A stretch of 11,357 nucleotides of DNA from Tatlockia sp. (GTDB lineage Bacteria > Cyanobacteriota > Cyanobacteriia > Cyanobacteriales > Chroococcidiopsidaceae): the NCBI GenBank assembly GCA_013698215.1, contig JACCVJ010000252.1, positions 1-11,357 of the forward strand. Direction: 5' to 3'. Below are positions 1-5,255 of this stretch, piece by piece. The stretch's first letter is position 1, and each line of letters begins with the position of its first letter. Both the position numbers and the translations under genes were made by a program. The notes under the pieces were generated by a model. The model did no database searches. It saw only the letters and a list, made by a program, of their open reading frames with translations, and was not told the DNA's origin.

Positions 1-207
1 CTTTTTTGTGGAGATGAAATTAATATTACTTTGCAGCCTCAACAGTTAAGCAGCGATAAGTTTGAAATTATTTATCAGGTGTTCGACGAAAAAAAACAAT
101 TGATGGCTAAGTCAATTACTCGGCATATTTGTATTAATCCAAGTCTTAGAACTAAGCAAGACTTATCTACAGAAATGTCGCTTTGGTTACAGTTTTGCAG
201 AGAGTGA
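1..207 (+). CDS. Acyl-CoA thioesterase C-terminus, probably DHNA-CoA hydrolase (5' end outside window)
   Basis: Frame 1 is open from the first base to a TGA at 205-207 and gives 68 residues of a protein whose start lies to the left. The residues read as the last strands of a hotdog-fold thioesterase: a FEIIYQVFDE strand, then LMAKSITRHICINP, a typical closing strand of cyanobacterial 4-hydroxybenzoyl-CoA/1,4-dihydroxy-2-naphthoyl-CoA thioesterases, and a short C-terminal helix ending LWLQFCRE. The active-site Asp region is not in the window, so the substrate cannot be confirmed. The convergent neighbour only 33 bp away is menE, an earlier step of the same phylloquinone pathway, which favours the DHNA-CoA hydrolase reading. 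It would remove CoA from DHNA-CoA before prenylation. The general thioesterase call is fairly safe; the specific substrate is an inference from family and context. Confidence 0.6.
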   Translation, partial: LFCGDEINITLQPQQLSSDKFEIIYQVFDEKKQLMAKSITRHICINPSLRTKQDLSTEMSLWLQFCRE

Positions 208-240
208 ACTTATACAAAAAATATTTATTTTAATTTTAGC

Positions 241-1629
241 CTAAAATATTTGATTGCTAATCTTTAGATATTCTTCAACTATTGCATTTATTTGTTTATA
301 GTTGACTTTACCTTGAGAATTGCGGGGTATCTGTTCCACTGCAATCCACTGTTTAGGTTGTTTGTACTTGCTTAATTTGTTGATGATCGCTATTTGTAAC
401 CTAGTAGTAGAAACGCTTTGCTCTTTTTTGATGTAAATTGCGGTCACTACTTGTCCCCAAAGGCGATCGCTTGCACCAACTACACAAACATCTTTAACTA
501 GGTTAGTAGCTCGAATAGCGGCTTCTACTTCTATCGGGTAAACATTTTCTCCACCAGTGATTATCTTATTACTATTACGTCCTACTAAGCTTAGATGACC
601 TTTTGAATCGAAAAATCCCAAATCGTCTAATCCAAAATCTTCTCTATTCTCAAATAAGTTTGGATAATACCCAAGGGCTAGAGATTGAGAATTAATAGTA
701 ATATTTCCTACTTCGTTTTGTTTTAATTTTTCTCCTACATCATTACAAATTGAAACTTTACTATGAGGTAGAACTTGTCCGCAGTTACTTTCTCCCTTTA
801 AAAAGTCTTCTGGCTTTAGAATTGCTATCCCCGAAGCGGTTTCTGTCATCCCGTAAGTAAGAGCTAAATTAATCTGATATTGTCTAGCCCTTGCTAGTAA
901 TTCTTGCCAAGCTGGTGCGCCACCCAATAATACAGCTTTAAATTTTGACAACCATTTGGCGGTATCTGGCTTTTCTAACAATCGCTGTAATTGAGTTGGC
1001 ACTAATGATATAAAAAAATCGTTGACTGGAGCTTTAAACAGATTAGTTTCTAACTGCTTAAATGGCTGAATTATTAGCTTGCCATTAGTAGTAAAAGAAC
1101 GCATAAATTGCATAATTCCGCTTACATGATATAGCGGCAACGTGCAAAATGAATTTATTTCTTGCAGTTGAAAATATTGCTGAAAACCTGCAACGGATGC
1201 TGTCAAAGTCTCCCAGGTATGAATAGCAAAGCGAATGTTTCCTGAGGAACCACCCGTCGGAATCATTACCCAGTTAGGATTTAAAAATGGCTGAGAGGTA
1301 GGATAATAATTTTTAATTTCTAAACCCCAATCTCCACAACCTAAAATTAAGTCTGGTTGAACTATTTTAAATACTTGCTGCCATTCTTGTTGTACCCAGT
1401 AGGGATTGCTTAAAAAAACTGGACAACTAGCCGCCGAAGCTGCAATAAAACCCGCTAAAAACTTTACAGGTTCCTGTTCGGCAATCAATACTTTTGGTGC
1501 TATTCCCTGCTGTGTCCATTGAGACAATTCTAAGTAGAATTCCTCGGTTAGTTGAATTAATTGCTGGAAATCTCCACCTAGCAGCCAGTTGTTAGCACTT
1601 TGTTGCAGATCGTCTAAGCGTTGTGGCAT
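241..1629 (-). CDS. menE: o-succinylbenzoate-CoA ligase (MenE)
   Basis: This 462-residue protein belongs to the ANL (acyl-CoA synthetase) superfamily and activates 2-succinylbenzoate to its CoA thioester with ATP, in the phylloquinone/menaquinone route. Visible motifs run in family order: the phosphate-binding loop PTGGSSG at residues 124-130 followed by NIRFAIHTWETL, LVPTQLQRLL at 209-218, YGMTETASG at 259-267, the adenylate-binding stretch GLDDLGFF...GHLSLVGR at 333-351, the hinge region SNKIITGGENVYPIEVEAAI near 353-372, and the C-terminal catalytic lysine K441 in RNSQGKVNYKQI. Length is normal for cyanobacterial MenE. The frame is intact. No strong Shine-Dalgarno precedes the ATG at 1629, but a promoter-like pair lies 30-58 bp upstream. 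menC, often its neighbour in cyanobacteria, is not next to it here. The gene converges with a probable DHNA-CoA thioesterase. Confidence 0.93.
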   Translation of the reverse strand: MPQRLDDLQQSANNWLLGGDFQQLIQLTEEFYLELSQWTQQGIAPKVLIAEQEPVKFLAGFIAASAASCPVFLSNPYWVQQEWQQVFKIVQPDLILGCGDWGLEIKNYYPTSQPFLNPNWVMIPTGGSSGNIRFAIHTWETLTASVAGFQQYFQLQEINSFCTLPLYHVSGIMQFMRSFTTNGKLIIQPFKQLETNLFKAPVNDFFISLVPTQLQRLLEKPDTAKWLSKFKAVLLGGAPAWQELLARARQYQINLALTYGMTETASGIAILKPEDFLKGESNCGQVLPHSKVSICNDVGEKLKQNEVGNITINSQSLALGYYPNLFENREDFGLDDLGFFDSKGHLSLVGRNSNKIITGGENVYPIEVEAAIRATNLVKDVCVVGASDRLWGQVVTAIYIKKEQSVSTTRLQIAIINKLSKYKQPKQWIAVEQIPRNSQGKVNYKQINAIVEEYLKISNQIF

Positions 1630-1658
1630 ATAAAAAATCTTTGAGACGCTGGGCGCAA

Positions 1659-1687
1659 ATTGTATATCTACGCTAAAGAGCTTGCAA
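1659..1687 (-). promoter_or_regulatory. Candidate sigma70-type promoter of menE
   Basis: Read on the minus strand, TTGCAA (1682-1687; 4 of 6 matches to the -35 consensus) and TACAAT (1659-1664; 5 of 6 to the -10) are separated by exactly 17 bp. Transcription would begin near 1652, giving a leader of about 23 nt before the menE ATG. This is a consensus match by eye only; the rest of the 1630-1806 intergenic stretch shows no gene. Confidence 0.4.
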
Positions 1688-1806
1688 TCACTATATGATA
1701 GTAACCCCCTCTACATCGGTTCCCTAGGCTTCCTACTCCCTACAAAGCCAGTAGAACTGATAATTCTGCTACTCTAGCCCTAGCTAAATTTGTTTTTGAC
1801 TTAGAA

Positions 1807-2118
1807 TTACTTAGTTTGCGATCGCTCTTGGTCAATTTCAGCTTGAACCCGTGCTAATTCCTCTGGGGTAAGCTCCTCTAATCTCTTTTTAAAATAGGCT
1901 TCTTCGTAGGCTTCCCGTTGCTGAGTGTAAGTCATTTTGTTGCCTGCGGCTCTAGTAATATAAGTTGCTACCCAGCCAATCAAGCCAGCTACCAACAATA
2001 ATTGACTCCAGATACCCGCTTCTAGATTGTCTAAACCAGCTACCTGCAACACGATATAAACTAGCCCACCCGCCACAAAAATACCAATGCCAATGCCCAA
2101 TACATCAATTTTTCGCAT
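1807..2118 (-). CDS. DUF3007 family small membrane protein, ndhL-linked
   Basis: This 103-residue protein has two hydrophobic helices (about residues 5-28, GIGIGIFVAGGLVYIVLQVA, and 35-55, IWSQLLLVAGLIGWVATYIT) and a charged, helical C-terminal tail rich in Glu, Lys and Arg (60-103). The pattern, including the KMTYTQQREAYEEAYFKKRLEELTPEEL stretch, matches the cyanobacterial/chloroplast DUF3007 family, which commonly sits directly behind ndhL. The ATG lies 3 nt after the ndhL stop, with an AGGGA ribosome-binding sequence inside the ndhL end, so the two are very likely cotranscribed and translationally coupled. The function is not established; the linkage suggests a role connected to the NDH-1 complex or thylakoid membrane, which is an inference. 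No defect is seen. Confidence 0.85.
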   Translation of the reverse strand: MRKIDVLGIGIGIFVAGGLVYIVLQVAGLDNLEAGIWSQLLLVAGLIGWVATYITRAAGNKMTYTQQREAYEEAYFKKRLEELTPEELARVQAEIDQERSQTK

Positions 2119-2121
2119 GGT

Positions 2122-2334
2122 TTATCCCTGAACTTGTCGTCGTTGGGGGCGAAAATTTGCAAAAGGTGACAGCAGTATTAACCCCGGAAAAAAGAAAAAT
2201 ACTAAAAAGTACATAAAACCGCGCTCAAAGGAAGTAGCCGTATACCAACGCAGCCTTAAATAAAACAAAGTTCCGATCGGTAGTACAAATAAGTAAGAGC
2301 CAGCCAGTATCAAGTAAAGTAAGGGTACAATCAT
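2122..2334 (-). CDS. ndhL: NAD(P)H-quinone oxidoreductase subunit L (NdhL)
   Basis: This 70-residue membrane protein has two transmembrane helices (about residues 3-25, PLLYLILAGSYLFVLPIG, and 39-59, GFMYFLVFFFFPGLILLSPF), joined by a short loop with LRLRWYTATSFERG, and a basic tail (FRPQRRQ). This is the layout and sequence of NdhL, the small oxygenic-photosynthesis-specific subunit of the thylakoid NDH-1 complex involved in cyclic electron flow, respiration and inorganic carbon uptake (called IctA in Synechocystis). The length is typical. It is the first gene of a two-gene minus-strand unit with the DUF3007 gene. Upstream, 184 bp separate it from the tRNA-Leu gene on the opposite strand, so that interval must hold both promoters. 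Confidence 0.92.
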   Translation of the reverse strand: MIVPLLYLILAGSYLFVLPIGTLFYLRLRWYTATSFERGFMYFLVFFFFPGLILLSPFANFRPQRRQVQG

Positions 2335-2464
2335 GGGTTTTCTGTTCCAAGTGCCAAAGGCGATTTCACCTGCTATATTATTACGTTCTTTGCACTTTGA
2401 CGCATTGACTACCCATAAAATCCAGCAATTTCAGCCTAAAATCAAAAATTCCTATTTTTTTCTA

Positions 2465-2493
2465 TTTACAAATGAATTGATTATGTATATAGT
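2465..2493 (+). promoter_or_regulatory. Promoter of tRNA-Leu(UAA)
   Basis: TTTACA (2465-2470; 5 of 6 to TTGACA) and TATAGT (2488-2493; 5 of 6 to TATAAT) are spaced by 17 bp. Transcription would start near 2500, leaving about 19 nt of 5' leader for RNase P to remove before the first base of the tRNA at 2519. Strong consensus and placement make this one of the better promoter calls in the window. Confidence 0.6.
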
Positions 2494-2518
2494 TAGAAGT
2501 CGCGCTCAAATTAAAACT

Positions 2519-2837
2519 GGGGGCATGGCGGAATGGTAGACGCTGCGGACTTAGAAAACTGAGCCTTGACTGGAGAAATCTGTCAAGTGACCGCTCTCAA
2601 ACTCAGGGAAACCTAAATCTGATCGCAGACAAGGCAATCCTGAGCCAAGCCGAAAACCTAGGTTTTCCGAAGGTGCAGAGACTCGACGGGAGCTACCCTA
2701 ACGCAACGGTGCGAGGGTAAAGGGAGAGTCCAATTCTCAAAACCTAAAGAGTTTATCTTTAGGCAGTAGCGAAAGCTGCAAGAGGATGAAAATCCGTTGA
2801 TGTAAAAGTCGTGAGAGTTCAAGTCTCTCTGCCCCCA
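2519..2837 (+). tRNA. trnL-UAA: tRNA-Leu(UAA), interrupted by a group I intron
   Basis: The 5' exon (2519-2552) and 3' exon (2789-2837) join to an 83-nt class II tRNA. The acceptor stem GGGGGCA (2519-2525) pairs with TGCCCCC (2830-2836), with discriminator A at 2837. The anticodon stem GCGGA (2545-2549) pairs with TCCGT (2793-2797) around the loop CUUAAAA, which reads anticodon UAA for leucine. The T stem is GAGAG/CTCTC around TTCAAGT, and a variable arm (TGATGTAAAAGTCG region) is present. CCA is not encoded, as is usual in cyanobacteria. The D loop is one base shorter than the common GAATTGGTAGACGC form (GAATGGTAGACGC here). The intron breaks the anticodon between U34 and A35, the conserved cyanobacterial and plastid position. 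Confidence 0.96.
2553..2788 (+). ncRNA. Group I self-splicing intron in tRNA-Leu(UAA)
   Basis: This 236-nt intron lies between U34 and A35 of the anticodon. P1 can be drawn: the end of the 5' exon CTT plus A (2550-2553) pairs with TGAG (2560-2563), which gives the diagnostic U-G wobble at the 5' splice site (U2552 with G2561). The last intron base is G2788, the omega-G. Inside are core-like elements: CTCAGG with CCTGAG, the S-like GACTCGACGGGAGCTACCC element facing GAGAGTCC, a P8-like hairpin with arms TACCCT and GAGGGTA, and two 3' hairpins, CCTAAAG...CTTTAGG and GCAGTAGC-GAAA-GCTGC with a GNRA-type loop. It encodes no protein and is at the small end of the usual size range. Splicing in the cell is inferred from the family. 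Confidence 0.93.
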
Positions 2838-2866
2838 TAACAGAACCATAAAAACCTCGCGGGATG

Positions 2867-2887
2867 CTAAAGACTCAGTCTTTTTAG
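2867..2887 (+). terminator. Probable terminator of the tRNA-Leu transcript
   Basis: About 30 nt after the tRNA, AAAGAC (2869-2874) and GTCTTT (2878-2883) form a short stem around TCA, running into a five-T tract (2881-2885). The outer CT/AG can also pair. The stem is weak in GC, so termination efficiency is uncertain. Confidence 0.4.
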
Positions 2888-2984
2888 GAATGAGAACAAA
2901 GCGTTTCGCGGGGTAATTTATTACCTATCTATAATTTAGTGATCCCGCAGGGCTTGCACAAAGGGAATATCTGAAGTATGCTCG

Positions 2985-3024
2985 GGCGCACTAAGACCGA
3001 AAAGCGTTTTGGTCTTAGTGCGCC
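2985..3024. repeat. Perfect 14-bp inverted repeat forming a strong hairpin
   Basis: The arms GGCGCACTAAGACC (2985-2998) and GGTCTTAGTGCGCC (3011-3024) are perfectly complementary. The inner bases add one G-U and three A-U pairs, giving an 18-bp stem closed by an AGCG loop. No T tract follows on either side, so it is not a standard intrinsic terminator. It may be part of a small RNA or a remnant of a repeat or miniature mobile element. Confidence 0.7.
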
Positions 3025-3054
3025 GTTGCTAGGAAACAATAAGTACAGCCAGTA

Positions 3055-3139
3055 AGTATTAAGTTGCTCAGTTACTAAATTGACTGAGAAGAGGTCAATG
3101 CTACAATAAGCTCAAAATTAAAAATGATAACTTAATACT
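3055..3139. repeat. Nested inverted repeats downstream of the strong hairpin
   Basis: AGTATTAAGTT (3055-3065) is exactly complementary to AACTTAATACT (3129-3139), and the enclosed CTCAGT (3067-3072) to ACTGAG (3083-3088). The two pairings are compatible in one fold. They are AT-rich and could be chance in part, but they sit 30 nt after the long hairpin. Confidence 0.4.
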
Positions 3140-3464
3140 AAGCCACGTCTTGGTATCAAATCCTTTGCTTGTAGGCCTTAATCTGCAATAAGCAATCAAA
3201 TTATTTTTTGGGGTTAAATTAAAACTATGTTGAGGCAAAAGCCCGTATATTTACTAAAATTGAGTTTTGATAACATAATAAATAATAAAGTTATCCGTAG
3301 AATCTCGGTGGTATATAACAGTAGATAGAACTAGCTTTATCAATAATAAATCGCATTAAGTCAATGACCTAAAACTATTTTATAAATAAAAATTATCATA
3401 ATTACCCAAGTGGGTTAAATATAAAATAATTTTTTAGACTATTTTATACTTATTAAGTGCTGTT

Positions 3465-4676
3465 ATGACAGACAATCAAAATTATCAAGCAAATGTCAAA
3501 ATAATTAGACCAACGGAAGATATTGAGCAAGCTCAAGATAAAATATATTCTTTTTTAATGGATATTATTAGAAGCTGGTCGCCTGAAGCCGTTTTGCAAG
3601 AATTTAAGAGTTTATTTATTCAGCATTTAGGTTCTACCAGTTCGGGGGCTGTTGAAGGTTTATATGAAATTGTGGTTTCTGGGGAAGAAGAAGTATTTTA
3701 TGCAACGCTCAAACGCTGCTGCTACATATTAATAAATAACTGGAAAACGACTAAACAAATCAAATACATACATAATTTAGTGGAGTTATTCAAAAACCCA
3801 AGTCTTGAGAAAACTTCGCTTTCACCAATTAGTAATTGTTTAAGAATTTGGTTAAAAAAGTTTGTAGGTAGTCAAGATTACCAAGAGATTAAACTATTTG
3901 CAGATAAAATTGTTAGCCAACAAACTCAGCAAACGCGAAAAACACGCCACTGGAGCGAACGTTATAGTTCTCATATATTTGTAGCTCAATCTGTCAATCC
4001 TAAAACATTTTTAGAACACCGGGAAGCTGCTAAGGAAAGAGCAAAACATTTAAGGTATCGCTTTAAATTTGATTTGACAATGTACCTTGCTCGTTCAGAA
4101 AATGATAGCCAAAGTAACGTATCAAGGAACCCAACGAATGTAAGTGATGAAGTTTTAAGGCTAATCAAAACCATCGTAGCCAAACGCGAACCAGCTACTT
4201 ATAAGAAATTTGCGAAAATTTTTACAGAGCAGGCTAAAGGACTAAAGTATAGAAATTATAAGCAAAATCTGCATAAATACTTAAGTATCTTTATTGATCA
4301 CGAAGAACTATTAGATACGTTAGATTTAAAAACATTATCACTTTATGAAAAGCATAATGAGGAAGCCTTAACGGACTCGTTAATAATTATTACCTGTAAT
4401 CGATTAATTGAGAGTTTAACTACAGAAAATCATCGTCAGCCATCGCCATTATTTTTGCTGCTAATTTCTCAAAGTAATACTTTGACTTTAGTAACGGTAT
4501 TACTTAAGATTGTGCTTATTTGCAAACCTGCTTACTCTCATTTAGAAACTTGCATTGCCGATTTAATTCGTTACTACGAAGACTTTAAAGAAGAAGAATG
4601 CGATTCGATGATTAACTTTTTAGAAATGTACAATATTATGTTGGTTATTTATGGAGATGGTACAACTTTATTGTAA
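3465..4676 (+). CDS. Uncharacterised 403-aa helical protein
   Basis: I do not recognise a named family. The 403-residue product looks almost wholly alpha-helical and soluble: there is no signal peptide, and the hydrophobic stretch near residues 328-352 (PLFLLLISQSNTLTLVTVLLKIVLI) is broken by polar residues and reads as packed helices rather than a clear membrane span. The N-terminal part (SPEAVLQEFKSLFIQHL, about 39-55; ATLKRCCYILINNW, about 80-93) and the later helices give an impression of a scaffold or helical-repeat protein. A basic linker lies around residues 150-200 (QQTRKTRHWSERY, REAAKERAKHLRYRFKF). The gene is AT-rich compared with larC. No clear Shine-Dalgarno precedes the ATG. The M15-like gene starts 18 nt downstream on the same strand, so the two are probably one operon. 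Similar proteins appear to exist in other cyanobacteria, but no function is known to me. Confidence 0.8.
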   Translation: MTDNQNYQANVKIIRPTEDIEQAQDKIYSFLMDIIRSWSPEAVLQEFKSLFIQHLGSTSSGAVEGLYEIVVSGEEEVFYATLKRCCYILINNWKTTKQIKYIHNLVELFKNPSLEKTSLSPISNCLRIWLKKFVGSQDYQEIKLFADKIVSQQTQQTRKTRHWSERYSSHIFVAQSVNPKTFLEHREAAKERAKHLRYRFKFDLTMYLARSENDSQSNVSRNPTNVSDEVLRLIKTIVAKREPATYKKFAKIFTEQAKGLKYRNYKQNLHKYLSIFIDHEELLDTLDLKTLSLYEKHNEEALTDSLIIITCNRLIESLTTENHRQPSPLFLLLISQSNTLTLVTVLLKIVLICKPAYSHLETCIADLIRYYEDFKEEECDSMINFLEMYNIMLVIYGDGTTLL

Positions 4677-4694
4677 TTATTAAGTTTTTAATTT

Positions 4695-5255
4695 ATGCAA
4701 GTTGGTAAATACTTTAGCCTTGAAGATTTTTGCACTTGTACTAATACTTATCAGAAATACACTAAAGAAATTAATTGCTATCCGACAAACTTAAAACCGA
4801 CTATTTCAGCACTACAAGCTTTGAGTCAATTTATTTTAGAGCCGATAATTGACTGCTTTGGAAAAGATAAGTTTCAGCTTACTTATGGCTTTTGTTCTTC
4901 AGACTTACGGAAATATTTAGACAAAAAAGATCCTTTTACAGGAACTAAAAACGGTCGAATAGATCCCCATAGAGATCAGCATATGGCTTACGAAGTCAAA
5001 AAAAACGGTAAATATTACTGCGAAAGACTAGGCGCTGCTTGTGATTTTTTGATTATAGATGAAAAGAGCGATCGCATTGTTGAATGGATATTGCGATCGC
5101 GTTTACCCTTTGATTCTATCTATTTCTACGGCGCAGATAGACCAATTCATATTAGTTACGGGCTTCAGCATAAACGAGATATTTGGACGTTTACCGCTAA
5201 AGGGACACCAACTAAAAAAGGGATAGAAAGTTGGACTGAATTAGCTAAGTATTAA
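4695..5255 (+). CDS. M15-like (D-Ala-D-Ala carboxypeptidase fold) protein, cytoplasmic
   Basis: The 186-residue protein resembles peptidase family M15A. It has an N-terminal YFSLEDFC segment, a helix LKPTISALQALSQFILEPIIDCFG (33-56), a strand plus loop LTYGFCSSDLRKYL (62-75) equivalent to the TSGYRSPxLN element, then the zinc-ligand pattern: H96 in DQH, D117 in LGAACDF, and H152 in PIHISYG. In M15A the first His and the Asp are only about 7 residues apart (HxxGxAxD); here 20 residues intervene, with an insertion including KKNGKYYCER. There is no signal peptide, and seven cysteines (13, 15, 28, 54, 67, 109, 116) suggest a reducing cytoplasmic location, so peptidoglycan is an unlikely substrate. 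It follows the 403-aa gene by 18 nt and its last 11 bp overlap the convergent methyltransferase gene. Fold call moderate; catalytic activity unproven. Confidence 0.65.
   Translation: MQVGKYFSLEDFCTCTNTYQKYTKEINCYPTNLKPTISALQALSQFILEPIIDCFGKDKFQLTYGFCSSDLRKYLDKKDPFTGTKNGRIDPHRDQHMAYEVKKNGKYYCERLGAACDFLIIDEKSDRIVEWILRSRLPFDSIYFYGADRPIHISYGLQHKRDIWTFTAKGTPTKKGIESWTELAKY

Larger units (their letters stand above)
2838..3464. other. 627-bp gene-free stretch rich in inverted repeats
   Basis: No convincing coding frame lies here; the longest ATG frames are 8 to 25 codons. The left half is structured. GCGGGAT (2859-2865) is answered by ATCCCGC (2942-2948); GGTAA/TTACC form a small hairpin at 2912-2925; a long perfect hairpin lies at 2985-3024; and 11-bp arms at 3055-3065 and 3129-3139 enclose CTCAGT/ACTGAG (3067-3072/3083-3088). 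The right half (3140-3464) is very AT-rich and presumably carries the promoter of the following gene, but no pair of boxes there is good enough to call; TATACT at 3445-3450 is the best -10-like hexamer, without a fitting -35. ACCC-AAGT-GGGT around 3404 is a small palindrome that could be an operator. Confidence 0.6.

Noticed and set aside
1965..2216. 83-codon plus-strand frame opposite DUF3007 and ndhL
   Set aside because: It is antisense to two recognised genes and has no ribosome-binding site or family resemblance.
2658..2849. Minus-strand 63-codon frame across the tRNA-Leu and its intron
   Set aside because: It lies on the antisense of a well-supported split tRNA and shows no protein-like features.
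2978..3055. A 25-codon ATG frame that runs through the long hairpin
   Set aside because: It has no ribosome-binding site, its middle is dictated by the inverted repeat, and the composition does not look like a protein.
2800..3465. Phage-type integration site at the tRNA-Leu 3' end
   Set aside because: No integrase gene and no second copy of the tRNA 3' end could be found in the window.
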